A DNA stretch of 64,000 nucleotides, taken from NCBI RefSeq assembly GCF_028748145.1, contig NZ_CP118181.1, positions 255,433 through 319,432 of the forward strand, given 5' to 3'. The position numbers and the translations under genes were made by a program. Below the pieces are notes generated by a model that worked only from the letters and a program-made list of their open reading frames with translations, did no database searches and was not told the DNA's origin. The stretch comes from Entomospira culicis (GTDB taxonomy: Bacteria; Spirochaetota; Spirochaetia; WRBN01). Of the stretch, positions 32,595 through 41,261 are shown in pieces; the first letter of the stretch is position 1, and each line of letters begins with the position of its first letter.

Positions 32595-34334
32595 ATGGGT
32601 AACTTTGATTTAGCAACAGTGCGTCATAGTATGGCGCATGTTTTGGCCGCAGCGGTGCAGGAGCTCTATCCTACCACGCTCTTTGCGATTGGCCCTGCCA
32701 TTAACGAGGGCTTTTATTATGATATGAAGCTTCCGGTGCGATTGGTTTTGGAGGATTTTCCCGCAATTGAGACCAAGATGCGCGAAATTTTGGGCAAAAA
32801 TCTCGCTTTTGTGCGCGAAGAGATTGCTAAAGAGCAGGCGCTTGCTCTCTTTGCGCATAATCCTTATAAAGTAGAGATTATTGAAGAGCTTCCTGCTGAT
32901 GCGGTGATTACAATTTATCGGTTGGGCGATTTTGTGGATTTGTGCCGAGGCCCGCATGTGGAGAGTACGGCGGATTTATCCGTAGATGGCTTTGCTTTGC
33001 TCAACTTGGCGGGTGCTTACTGGCGTGGCGATGAGAAGCGTGATCAACTGCAACGCATTTATGCGACGGCATTTGCAAGTAAAGCCGAGCTTGATCATCA
33101 TCTAACTATGCTCCAAGAGCGCGAGAAGCGCGATCATCGACGCATTGGGAAGGATCTTGATCTCTTTAGTTTCCACGAGGAGGCGGGCGCGGGCTTGGCT
33201 TATTGGCATCCGATGGGTGGGCGTATTCGCTTGGTTTTGGAGGATTTTTGGCGTAAAGAGCATATTAAGCATGGCTACGAATTGATTTATACTCCGCATG
33301 TGGGGCGCTCTTGGCTTTGGGAGACATCGGGGCATTTGGACTTCTACAAAGAGGGGATGTATAGCGCGATGGATGTGGATGGGCAGGAGTATTATGCCAA
33401 GCCGATGAACTGTCCCTTTCATATCATGATCTATCAAAACGACAAGAAGAGCTATCGTCAATTGCCGTGTCGGTGGGCAGAGCTGGGCACCGTCTACCGC
33501 TATGAGCGTGCGGGCGCGTTGCATGGACTGATGCGCGTGCGTGGCTTTACCCAAGATGATGCGCATATCTTCTGTACGCCCGAACAACTCGCCGATGAGG
33601 TGTACGCTGCGTTGCAATTTAGCCTGCATATCTTGTCTACCTTTGGATTTAGCAAGATTCAAGCTTTTTTGAGTACCCAGCCTAAAGAGAAGAGCGTGGG
33701 CGAGGCGCATCGTTGGCAAGAGGCGACGGATGCGTTGCGATCTGCTTTGGATCGCGCCGATTTGAGCTTTGGTGTGGATGAGGGCGGTGGTGCGTTTTAT
33801 GGCCCTAAGATCGATTTAAAGATTGAGGACTCGATGGGGCGCGAGTGGCAATTATCGACCATTCAACTCGACTTTAACATGCCCGAGCGTTTCAAGCTCA
33901 CCTTCATCGATAGAGATGGCGAAGCAAAGCGCCCCTATATGGTGCATCGGGCGTTGCTGGGCTCGTTGGAGCGCTTTTTTGGCGTGCTTACCGAGCATTA
34001 CGCGGGCGCATTTCCGTTGTGGTTAGCACCGATTCAAGTGCGTATTGTGCCAGTGAGCATGAAATTTGTGGAGTATGCCCAACAAGTGGCGCGCTATTTA
34101 GGGGAGGCTGATCTCCGTGTCTCTCTGGATGATGGCGATGATCGGATGCAGGCGAAAATTAAACGCGCTAATGAGTTACGCATTCCTTATACTATTATCG
34201 TGGGTGGGCGAGATGCCGAAAACGGCACGGCAAGCATGAAAATCCGTGGCGGGGTAGACAAGAATGATCTCTCTTTAGCGGAGTTACGCAGTTACTTGGT
34301 AGAGAAGAGTGTAAGTAAGAGTTTATTCTTGTAA
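32595..34334 (+). CDS. thrS: Threonyl-tRNA synthetase without a TGS domain
   Basis: This class II enzyme attaches threonine to tRNA-Thr. At 579 aa it lacks the usual N-terminal TGS domain and opens directly with the editing domain (VRHSMAHVLAAA, and DLCRGPHV near residue 118), whose His/Cys residues are present. The catalytic core has the zinc-binding Cys in MNCPFHI and the motif 2 region RYERAGALHG, and the C-terminal anticodon-binding domain is complete. The Borrelia enzyme is similarly short. The AGGGAGGAT ribosome site supports the ATG at 32595. Confidence 0.95.
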   Translation: MGNFDLATVRHSMAHVLAAAVQELYPTTLFAIGPAINEGFYYDMKLPVRLVLEDFPAIETKMREILGKNLAFVREEIAKEQALALFAHNPYKVEIIEELPADAVITIYRLGDFVDLCRGPHVESTADLSVDGFALLNLAGAYWRGDEKRDQLQRIYATAFASKAELDHHLTMLQEREKRDHRRIGKDLDLFSFHEEAGAGLAYWHPMGGRIRLVLEDFWRKEHIKHGYELIYTPHVGRSWLWETSGHLDFYKEGMYSAMDVDGQEYYAKPMNCPFHIMIYQNDKKSYRQLPCRWAELGTVYRYERAGALHGLMRVRGFTQDDAHIFCTPEQLADEVYAALQFSLHILSTFGFSKIQAFLSTQPKEKSVGEAHRWQEATDALRSALDRADLSFGVDEGGGAFYGPKIDLKIEDSMGREWQLSTIQLDFNMPERFKLTFIDRDGEAKRPYMVHRALLGSLERFFGVLTEHYAGAFPLWLAPIQVRIVPVSMKFVEYAQQVARYLGEADLRVSLDDGDDRMQAKIKRANELRIPYTIIVGGRDAENGTASMKIRGGVDKNDLSLAELRSYLVEKSVSKSLFL

Positions 34335-34349
34335 AATTGCCTTGACGCT

Positions 34350-34379
34350 TTAACAAAAAAGTAGTAGCTTCATTATAGA
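34350..34379 (+). promoter_or_regulatory. Possible promoter of the first outer-membrane protein gene
   Basis: TTAACA (34350-34355), 18 nt, TATAGA (34374-34379), 23 bp before the ATG. Confidence 0.5.
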
Positions 34380-34401
34380 ATCTTATGATGAGGAGCTATT
34401 T

Positions 34402-34998
34402 ATGAAGAAATTTGTGATGTTGTGTGCTTTGGCACTCATTGGTGCTACTTCGGCAAATGCTGCAGTAGGTATCGGTTTAGTGGGTGAAGGTAGCTGGGGA
34501 CGCCACGGTGGCGCTAATCCTGGTTTTGGATTGAATGTGGCTATTGGTGAGATGGAAGAGATCTTTATGGAGATTGGTATTACCACCTGGTTTGGCACGA
34601 AAGCGAATCCCCATGGTATCGAAATCAACCTAGATGCACCCTTCCATGTATTTATGGGCGAGTTGACTGACTCTGTTTTGTTCTATGTGGGTGTGGGACC
34701 GCATATTGGATTCCACAATAGAAAGAGTGAGGATACGAATAATGTACTTTTTGAGGTGAAAACCAGTAGTACCAACTGGGAGTTTGGTGCGATTATGCCT
34801 GTAGGGTTGCGTTTTGTAACGGAAATGTTTGATTTCTGGTTTGCCGTTGTGCCTAGTGGTGGTGTAAGCTATAACTACTCTAGTATAAGAACGAAAACAA
34901 TTCTTACGGATGAGGAAGTAAAAACTACCGCTAAAGCTTATACTGGTATGTATTACGGCATTGGCTTGCAGACGGGTTTCCGCTTTTGGATTGGTTAA
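34402..34998 (+). CDS. Putative outer-membrane beta-barrel protein, paralogue 1
   Basis: The 198-aa product has a signal peptide (MKKFVMLCALALIG, cleavage after ANA near residue 21). The mature part alternates hydrophobic and polar residues, is rich in Gly and aromatic residues, and ends GFRFWIG. The pattern and the FYVGVGP segment recur in the next two genes, so the three are paralogues. A small eight- to ten-stranded barrel is likely. Unlike the other two it ends in Ile-Gly instead of Trp-Phe. The family is not one I recognise by name. Confidence 0.72.
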   Translation: MKKFVMLCALALIGATSANAAVGIGLVGEGSWGRHGGANPGFGLNVAIGEMEEIFMEIGITTWFGTKANPHGIEINLDAPFHVFMGELTDSVLFYVGVGPHIGFHNRKSEDTNNVLFEVKTSSTNWEFGAIMPVGLRFVTEMFDFWFAVVPSGGVSYNYSSIRTKTILTDEEVKTTAKAYTGMYYGIGLQTGFRFWIG

Positions 34999-35034
34999 TT
35001 TTTTTGTAAAGGCATAATTTTTTAAAAATCATTA

Positions 35035-35063
35035 TTGCAATTAATTACGATTTCTGGTATAGT
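35035..35063 (+). promoter_or_regulatory. Promoter of the second outer-membrane protein gene
   Basis: TTGCAA (35035-35040), 17 nt, TATAGT (35058-35063). Transcription would start near 35070, leaving a leader of about 65 nt. Confidence 0.75.
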
Positions 35064-35134
35064 TTTACTGGGAATCGGTTTTTTTATACTAAAAAAGAAG
35101 TGATTTCTAATTTTATTGTTTGGAGAAAAAAGTT

Positions 35135-35707
35135 ATGTTTAAAAAAATGATGATGGTAAGCGCGTTAGTATTTGTAGGCGCTACCTCGGCAAGCGCGATT
35201 GGTCTTGGCGTTGTCTTTGGTGGTAGCGCTTCATGGAATGGTTGGGGTGGTTCTTGGGGTGCCGGATTCAGCCTTGGTGTGGGGAGTTTAGAGGATGTTG
35301 ACTGGGAGCTTGCAGTCCGTGCTTCTGGTGGTAATGGTCGTTTTTGGGTAGGTTTAGATTTAGACTGGCATCTTTACCAGTATAATTTTACCGATTGGGT
35401 AGCTTTCTATGTGGGTGTAGGTCCTTATGTTGGATTGGCTTTTGGTTCTAAGGATAGTTGGTATAATCCTGTTACAGGTAAGAACGAAAAATATGGTGGT
35501 TACTTTGGCTTAGACGTAGGGGCGCGTGTTCCTGTGGGCTTCCGTTTTATGCTTGCTGACATGTTTGATATTTGGATTGCCTTTGTCCCTAATGTTGGTC
35601 TTGGTATGACGTTCTACAACAAGGATTACTATGGTAATAAGGGAAGTAATTCTTTTGGTATTGGTGGTGGTATTGGTGGAGAGATTGGTTTCCGTTTCTG
35701 GTTCTAA
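35135..35707 (+). CDS. Putative outer-membrane beta-barrel protein, paralogue 2
   Basis: A 190-aa exported protein starting at the ATG at 35135 (GGAG 9 nt upstream); an upstream TTG at 35120 lies within that ribosome site. The signal peptide ends near ATSASA. The mature part is rich in Gly, Trp, Phe and Tyr, has the shared FTDWVAFYVGVGPYVG segment near its middle, and ends IGFRFWF. A C-terminal Phe is the classical recognition signal for the BAM barrel-assembly machine. It has its own promoter and terminator. Confidence 0.75.
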   Translation: MFKKMMMVSALVFVGATSASAIGLGVVFGGSASWNGWGGSWGAGFSLGVGSLEDVDWELAVRASGGNGRFWVGLDLDWHLYQYNFTDWVAFYVGVGPYVGLAFGSKDSWYNPVTGKNEKYGGYFGLDVGARVPVGFRFMLADMFDIWIAFVPNVGLGMTFYNKDYYGNKGSNSFGIGGGIGGEIGFRFWF

Positions 35708-35746
35708 TCGCTAAAGGTATATATTAGCCTTACATAATTTTATAGA

Positions 35747-35787
35747 AAGAATCCTTTGAAAAAGAAGGATTCTTCTTGTTTTTTTCA
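35747..35787 (+). terminator. Rho-independent terminator
   Basis: AAGAATCCTT (35747-35756) pairs with AAGGATTCTT (35765-35774), loop of 8 nt, followed by CTTGTTTTTTTC. Confidence 0.85.
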
Positions 35788-35839
35788 TTTAATTCCATTA
35801 TCTTGTATCATGATTTCATTCAAATCAGGAGTGTAAAAA

Positions 35840-36334
35840 ATGAAAAAAATAGTATTGATATGTTTGTTTAGCATGATCGGTTTATCAACTGTTCAGGCAC
35901 GTGTGGGCGTGGGTGCGTTGTGGGGCACTTCGGCTTCTTATCGAGGTTGGGGAGTGGGTAATGGTTTTGGTTTAAGCGTGGGTATTGGTGAGATTGGTGC
36001 GAAAGGAAACTGGGACTTTGGCTTACGTTTTTGGGGCGGTAGTGGACACTTTATTTTGCATACACAGGCAGATTGGATCTTTTTAGAACTTAATTTTACC
36101 GATTGGTTTGGACTATATGGCGGAGTAGGTCCTTATGTAGGCATGAATTTTTTTTCTGATGGCGCACAATTTGATCTTGGTGGTCGACTGCCTTTGGGTT
36201 TGCGCTTTATGTTTTTCGATCGCTTGGATCTTTGGTTGGCATTTGTTCCTAGTGTGGGCGTGGGCTTTGGCAGTGGTGGAGTAGGGCTTGGTGGTGGTCT
36301 TGGTGGCGAGTTTGGTATTCGCTTTTGGTTTTAA
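35840..36334 (+). CDS. Putative outer-membrane beta-barrel protein, paralogue 3
   Basis: The smallest of the three paralogues, 164 aa, with a signal peptide (MKKIVLICLFSMIG, cleavage after VQA). It shares the LNFTDWFGLYGGVGPYVG segment with paralogue 2 and the RLPLGLRFMFFD-x-LDLWLAFVP-x-VG stretch, and ends FGIRFWF with C-terminal Phe. The C-terminal 20 residues are strikingly Gly-rich. A strong ribosome site (AGGAG) precedes the ATG, and a terminator lies 28 bp after the stop. Confidence 0.75.
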   Translation: MKKIVLICLFSMIGLSTVQARVGVGALWGTSASYRGWGVGNGFGLSVGIGEIGAKGNWDFGLRFWGGSGHFILHTQADWIFLELNFTDWFGLYGGVGPYVGMNFFSDGAQFDLGGRLPLGLRFMFFDRLDLWLAFVPSVGVGFGSGGVGLGGGLGGEFGIRFWF

Positions 36335-36362
36335 TCACTTAGTACGAGTAGATATTCCCGAT

Positions 36363-36390
36363 AAAATCCCTGCTGCTGTGGGGATTTTTT
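36363..36390 (+). terminator. Rho-independent terminator
   Basis: AAAATCCC (36363-36370) pairs with GGGATTTT (36381-36388), followed by TTTT. It separates the outer-membrane genes from the next operon. Confidence 0.85.
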
Positions 36391-36426
36391 TATTGATTGG
36401 CCGACAATTGTAGCAGGAGGCGTGCC

Positions 36427-36882
36427 TTGCAACACTATCGATATCTTTTATCTTTTGGACTACTGATGATGTTTAGTTCCCCAGCTGGGGCGCAGGAGGA
36501 ACCCTTACGTCGGGCATGGATGTTGTATCAACAGGCAACGTATCCTACAGACGAGGCGTTGGGTAAAATTGTTTTGCATTTAGACAAGAGTGAGGATGCT
36601 CTCTTTCGCACCGTGGTGGCAGATCTCTTGCGTCGCAGGCTCTCTAGCTCTTATCTGGATGCGCGCACGCAGTTGTTGATTCGTGAGGAGCATCAGGCCT
36701 TGATGACGATATTGCCTCGGATTGATAGCGTACGTGTGGGCGCATGGCAAGGGCAGGGGGAATTCTTTGCGAGACGATTACGTCTGTTGAGCCATAATGG
36801 GGACTCTTATTTACTGGAGCTTCTCTTTCGTGGCGATCGCCAAAAACTTATCGCCCTAGATTGGCAGAAGGGAGAGGATTAG
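36427..36882 (+). CDS. Secreted protein of unknown function, TTG start
   Basis: A 151-aa protein read from TTG at 36427, which has an AGGAGG ribosome site 7 nt upstream; no ATG gives a complete signal peptide. Residues 1-24 form a signal peptide (cleavage after GAQ or near). The mature part is helical, with Arg/Leu-rich segments, and ends shortly after an LIALDWQKGED tail. I recognise no domain. Its stop abuts the GTG of the 958-aa protein directly, so the two are translated together, which suggests a shared process. Confidence 0.7.
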   Translation: MQHYRYLLSFGLLMMFSSPAGAQEEPLRRAWMLYQQATYPTDEALGKIVLHLDKSEDALFRTVVADLLRRRLSSSYLDARTQLLIREEHQALMTILPRIDSVRVGAWQGQGEFFARRLRLLSHNGDSYLLELLFRGDRQKLIALDWQKGED

Positions 36883-39759
36883 GTGTATTATGTTCATGTT
36901 GCTTTGTATGGATATAATCAGCTTAAGGTGGTAAATCCGACGCTTTTGGCTGGATTAGAGGAGCACTTTGCGCGGGTGGTGCACGCTAATGGCGGAAGCT
37001 GGCAGGTACGGCATCCTTATCAAATGACGTTTCCTTCGGAGTATGCGGAGTCGGGGATGATTGCCATGGAGAGTGCTTTTGATCTCTTTGATTTGTTGAG
37101 CGAACGTCGCAAGGAGCATATTGGTAGCACGATTTTAGTCAGCGATCGCTTTGAGAGTGAGCAGGCGGTTGCGCGATTACTCTCGCTTGCCACACTTGAT
37201 GATTATGTTTGGATTGATACGGCAAGTATGCCCGCGTTAGGCAATTATGTGGAGTCTACCGATATGGGACATTTGGCGCTGGTGCATGGGCTACACTCCA
37301 CGCTCTGGGCAATGCGCGATGTGCAGTTGGAGTGGCTCTTTCAATCGTCGATTAAGCACGTGTTGAAGAAGCACTTTTATGGAGTCTTACAACGAAAATT
37401 TCTTCTCTTTTATGGAGAGATGGGCATGGGCAAGCGCTATAGCATCGAGGTGGTGTTGGCAGAGGTTTCGCACCATGACGCATTCTCTTTTGCCAAAATT
37501 GATAGCTATACGCAAAAATACGATCTGCTGAGACCTTTTTTGTCGCTCTTTTGCGGGCATGTGTTAGCACGCATGGAGCATGATATTCTTGAAGAAGAGC
37601 AGGCGATGTTTGCACCGTTACAGGGATTTATCGCTTATATTAAAGAGCGGAAATCGCCACACTCCCTTGATCGGATGGCAAGCGATCTCTTGCAGTTGGC
37701 ATTTTTCTACTTTCGATCGTATCGTAAGTATTGTCAGGAGGAGCGCTTGCCGGGGTGGGTGTTGGTCTATCATAGTCAATATCTGCATCCAATGAACCAA
37801 AAGATCTTTCATCAAGTACTGGAGATTATGCATCATTATGGATTGACGGTGGTGGCGGTGGAGCATAAGCTTATCGAATTTCCGCACTATGAGGTAGAAG
37901 CCTATCGGGTGAATGAGACATACTATTATGAAGATGGTCTTTTGGGCGTGCATGCCAGCGACGGCGCGCAGGTGATGACGCCATATGAGGCGATTTTGTG
38001 GCAGTGGTTAGAGAGTCAAGAGGTGGTGGTAGAGTCGGTGGACTTGGCAAGTTTACTGCATGGTGTCTTTTGGCAGTTGGATGAACTTGCGCAACGGGTG
38101 CTCTTTCAAGTGATGCTTGCCGATGGGATGATCGATGTGGCGACGGTGGTTGCTTCGTTAGAGTTGGATGGGCAGGGGCAGTTGTTGGTTTACAAACGCT
38201 TGCGTCTCTTGGAGAAGTTGCGTCTGATTACCGATGTGCAGAGTGCTCCGCGCTTGATGTTTACCCTTTTACAGATCGAGCTGTACGCCTACGCTGGATC
38301 GCAAGCCCAAGCGTATGTTGCGCGCTTGGGAGAGTATCTCTTGAAGTATCGGGTGCTGGGCGAGGATAGTCTGTGGTATCTCTTTATGCTGGTGGAGAAG
38401 AGCGGAGCTATCGATGCGACGTTGGGTATTATTCATGACAATTTACATGGGTTGCTGGATGCTAGGCGGGTAGATGTACGCTTTTATTTAACCTTTAATT
38501 ATTTAGAAGATCGTGAGCTTAGCCACACACAACGGGCGACACTCAAAGCGATATTGTATACGGCAAAGTTACGATCGAAGATGCTTAAGCATCAAATTTT
38601 TAGCGACAGCGAGCGCTTTGTCGACGATTTACCGTATGTGGAGGCCTCGGATAATATCTTTGCCAATTACTACTTGCTCCAAAAATATCGTAATGAAGCA
38701 ATGGAGATGGAGCTTGAAGAGCGCTTGGTGGGTCAGTTGAAGAAGTTGACCTTCTCTTTTCAAAAGAATTCCGAACACAAAGGCGAGGCGCTAGCCAATT
38801 ATGAATTGGCTTTTGTCCTTTTTAAGCAGGGTAAGGTGCGTCAAGGGTTGGAGTTTGGCGAGATCGCCTTGCGTCTTTTTAGTACGTTTGGCTTTGTTTA
38901 TGGCGAGCTGATGGCGATGACCCTACAAGCACGGATGGTCTTCTGTTATGGTAATCTTTCACTGGCTAGGGAGCATGCACATCGGGCGCAGGAGCATGCC
39001 CAAGCGATGGGCAATCATCAACGTTGGCAGATAGCGCGCTTTATCGAGAGCCGTATTGATATCGAACTTGGTCGCTACGAGCATGCGATCCTTCGCCTAG
39101 AAGAAGATCTGGCTCTAGCTGAGCAGTATCATCAACAACAGGCAGCTAAGGTCTTAAAAAATTGGATCTTTTTATGTTATGTATACAAACAGGAGTGGGA
39201 TAAGGCCAAGGCTTGGGGCAGCGCGTTGGCGATGGATCTTGAGTTGAGCTATTTTTACGCCATCATGTACTGGCAACAAGAAGAGTATGAAGCAATGGTT
39301 GCTGTTCTTGATGCAAGTTATGAATTGGATCGCGATCGCCATTACACTGTCAGCGAAGACGAAGAGTGGCTGGATGGCTATCACGTGTTAGAGGGTCAGC
39401 GTGGCTACGGAGAGCGCTATGGCGTATTACGCACCATGGCCGATGAACTGCGTCTCTACGCCCTAGCCAAAGCAACGAATCAATCTGAAGAGCACCACAA
39501 AGCCATCGATGCCCTGCGTTTAGCTTGCGATTTGCACGAAACACAAATCGAACGTCCCTACAACTTTATTTTACCCTACCTCTATGCCGATAATCTAAAA
39601 AAAGAGGACGAAACCTTTGCCATCGCCATCAATCGCAGTGCGCGCATCGCCATGAGCTGGGCAAATCGTATCGCCGATGTAAGAGTAAAAGAGATGTACA
39701 CCCATGGGCAATTCTGGCTCAAACGTATCCAACTTTTACGGAAAAATTATGGTGCTTAA
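36883..39759 (+). CDS. Large cyclase-like/STAND-like/TPR protein with degenerate P-loop
   Basis: A 958-aa cytosolic protein starting at GTG directly after the previous stop. Three parts can be seen. Residues 1-110 (EEHFARVVHANGG, ESAFDLFDLL) have the layout of a class III nucleotide cyclase domain without its metal-binding Asp residues. Residues 155-420 look like a STAND/AAA ATPase: the P-loop is GEMGMGKRY (178-186, Arg where Ser/Thr is expected) and the Walker B strand (about 291-298, VLVYHSQ) has no acidic residue. Residues 430-958 are helical TPR-like repeats. Cyclase-ATPase-TPR proteins are a known architecture, but here the enzymatic parts look eroded. No DNA-binding domain is visible. 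Confidence 0.6.
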   Translation: MYYVHVALYGYNQLKVVNPTLLAGLEEHFARVVHANGGSWQVRHPYQMTFPSEYAESGMIAMESAFDLFDLLSERRKEHIGSTILVSDRFESEQAVARLLSLATLDDYVWIDTASMPALGNYVESTDMGHLALVHGLHSTLWAMRDVQLEWLFQSSIKHVLKKHFYGVLQRKFLLFYGEMGMGKRYSIEVVLAEVSHHDAFSFAKIDSYTQKYDLLRPFLSLFCGHVLARMEHDILEEEQAMFAPLQGFIAYIKERKSPHSLDRMASDLLQLAFFYFRSYRKYCQEERLPGWVLVYHSQYLHPMNQKIFHQVLEIMHHYGLTVVAVEHKLIEFPHYEVEAYRVNETYYYEDGLLGVHASDGAQVMTPYEAILWQWLESQEVVVESVDLASLLHGVFWQLDELAQRVLFQVMLADGMIDVATVVASLELDGQGQLLVYKRLRLLEKLRLITDVQSAPRLMFTLLQIELYAYAGSQAQAYVARLGEYLLKYRVLGEDSLWYLFMLVEKSGAIDATLGIIHDNLHGLLDARRVDVRFYLTFNYLEDRELSHTQRATLKAILYTAKLRSKMLKHQIFSDSERFVDDLPYVEASDNIFANYYLLQKYRNEAMEMELEERLVGQLKKLTFSFQKNSEHKGEALANYELAFVLFKQGKVRQGLEFGEIALRLFSTFGFVYGELMAMTLQARMVFCYGNLSLAREHAHRAQEHAQAMGNHQRWQIARFIESRIDIELGRYEHAILRLEEDLALAEQYHQQQAAKVLKNWIFLCYVYKQEWDKAKAWGSALAMDLELSYFYAIMYWQQEEYEAMVAVLDASYELDRDRHYTVSEDEEWLDGYHVLEGQRGYGERYGVLRTMADELRLYALAKATNQSEEHHKAIDALRLACDLHETQIERPYNFILPYLYADNLKKEDETFAIAINRSARIAMSWANRIADVRVKEMYTHGQFWLKRIQLLRKNYGA

Positions 39760-39760
39760 C

Positions 39761-39789
39761 TTGACAGAAGCCACAATATCTAGTAATAT
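39761..39789 (+). promoter_or_regulatory. Promoter of the M23-bactofilin operon
   Basis: Perfect TTGACA (39761-39766), 17 nt, TAATAT (39784-39789), just after the stop of the preceding gene. Confidence 0.8.
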
Positions 39790-39810
39790 GAAGAGAGGAC
39801 ATAGACAAAG

Positions 39811-40821
39811 GTGCGCAAGATGAAGAAAGATGAAAATGGGTCAAAAAAGAGGCGTTTTTCCCTGTTTAATGCAATAAAACAGAGCTGGCAACATTGGCGT
39901 AGACCTCTAACCATCATGCTTGCACCCCATGACGAGGGGAAAGTGCTCTCCTTTCGTGTCTCGATTTTGTCATTGTGGGTTTTTGGGTTTCTCTTTGTGG
40001 GGCTCTTTTTCTTTGTGATTCTCTTCTCCACATCCAACTACCAGCTTACGCAAAAGATCGACAACCAAGATGCTAGCATCTTAAAAATTATGGATGAATC
40101 GCAAAAACTTTGGCAAGCAGTGGGTCCCTTACCAGCAATTACCGAGGTATTAGAGGGAACCATTAGCACCATCGATCGTGATTTTGGGCATACTGCCTTA
40201 GCGCATCTAAGTGAGCAGGGTGGAGACCTTGAGGGTGGCACTGTTTCTTCGCGGGGTGCTCAGAGTGCGCAAGATTTAGGCATTCAAAAGATCGAAGATT
40301 CTATTCGTACGATTGAAGATACGATACCGCTTATTGCGACCTTGGGGGAATTGCTTGATACGCAAAAACAATTTTTATCCGAAATTCCTACTGCATGGCC
40401 AGTGATTAGTCGTCGTGGTACGATTACCATGCTCTTTGGTCCTGGGCGTGACCCCTTTACCGACGGTTGGCAATTCCATACGGGGGTTGATATTGCGCAC
40501 TCTGTCGGTACTCCTGTAGTCGCTGCGGCTGATGGTGTGGTCGTGCGTACCTCTTATAATGCTGGAGGCTATGGAAATATTGTCTATGTGAGACATAATT
40601 ATGGTTTTTATACACGCTACGCGCACATGCAACGTTATACAGTGGTAGAAGGACAGCGGGTAAAGCAGGGCGAACAGCTGGGCTTAATGGGTGCCACGGG
40701 ACGGGCTACGGGATCTCACGTGCATTTTGAGGTGCTTTTGGGTACAGAGGCGCGCGACCCGATGCAATATCTTTCGATCATTGATTCCTCTTTGGTCGGC
40801 TATATTCGCATTAGGAATTAG
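39811..40821 (+). CDS. Membrane-anchored M23 (LytM-type) peptidase
   Basis: A 336-aa inner-membrane protein. One membrane segment lies at about 51-73. A periplasmic helical or coiled-coil stretch follows (80-190), then the M23 domain (about 205-325) with the zinc motifs HTGVDIA and HVHFEV and the YAHM strand, all ligands present. It would cut peptidoglycan cross-links. The GTG at 39811 or the ATG at 39820 may be the start. Bactofilin follows 9 bp later, a pairing known from cell-shape systems where the filament positions the peptidase. Confidence 0.9.
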   Translation: MRKMKKDENGSKKRRFSLFNAIKQSWQHWRRPLTIMLAPHDEGKVLSFRVSILSLWVFGFLFVGLFFFVILFSTSNYQLTQKIDNQDASILKIMDESQKLWQAVGPLPAITEVLEGTISTIDRDFGHTALAHLSEQGGDLEGGTVSSRGAQSAQDLGIQKIEDSIRTIEDTIPLIATLGELLDTQKQFLSEIPTAWPVISRRGTITMLFGPGRDPFTDGWQFHTGVDIAHSVGTPVVAAADGVVVRTSYNAGGYGNIVYVRHNYGFYTRYAHMQRYTVVEGQRVKQGEQLGLMGATGRATGSHVHFEVLLGTEARDPMQYLSIIDSSLVGYIRIRN

Positions 40822-40830
40822 GATTTTTGC

Positions 40831-41259
40831 ATGGCAGGAAGAGATGAATTTGTCAATTCAATTGTAGGTGAGGGATCCACGTTCTCTGGATCGGTAGAGC
40901 TCAAAGGGATTTTACGCGTTGATGGAGACTTTTCCGGATCGATTGTCTGTAGTGAGAAGGTCTTAGTGAGTAAAACGGGGAGAGTAAAGAGCTCGATTCG
41001 CGCAAGGGTGGTGGTGATTGGCGGTGCCGTTCATGGCGACATTGTTGCCGAAGAGCGTGTGACTATTCTCTCTACGGCGCTGGTGATAGGGAGTGTGAAG
41101 ACTCCCCAGATTTTGGTAGAAGAGGGCGTTTTTTTGCACGGATTTTGCCATGTAGAGGCGGGAGCAGGCAGTGCGTCTCAACATCTTTTACCTAGTGAAA
41201 CCAAACCAAGTAACGCTTTTTTTAGTGTTGATTGGCAAAAATTGGGGAATAAGCCTTAA
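40831..41259 (+). CDS. Bactofilin
   Basis: A 142-aa polymer-forming cytoskeletal protein. The middle (about 15-110) is a right-handed beta-helix of short repeats with Gly and hydrophobic residues (GSVELKGILRVDGDFSGSI, GAVHGDIVAEERVTI), with short flexible ends. Bactofilins form filaments without nucleotides and recruit wall enzymes. It is second in the operon after the M23 peptidase and two bases before the yaaR-like gene. AGGA 6-7 nt before the ATG is the ribosome site. Confidence 0.92.
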   Translation: MAGRDEFVNSIVGEGSTFSGSVELKGILRVDGDFSGSIVCSEKVLVSKTGRVKSSIRARVVVIGGAVHGDIVAEERVTILSTALVIGSVKTPQILVEEGVFLHGFCHVEAGAGSASQHLLPSETKPSNAFFSVDWQKLGNKP

Positions 41260-41261
41260 AT

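Noticed and set aside
33102-33719. A 205-codon minus-strand open frame inside thrS
   Set aside because: It is antisense to a well-conserved synthetase core and shows no start signals or domain.
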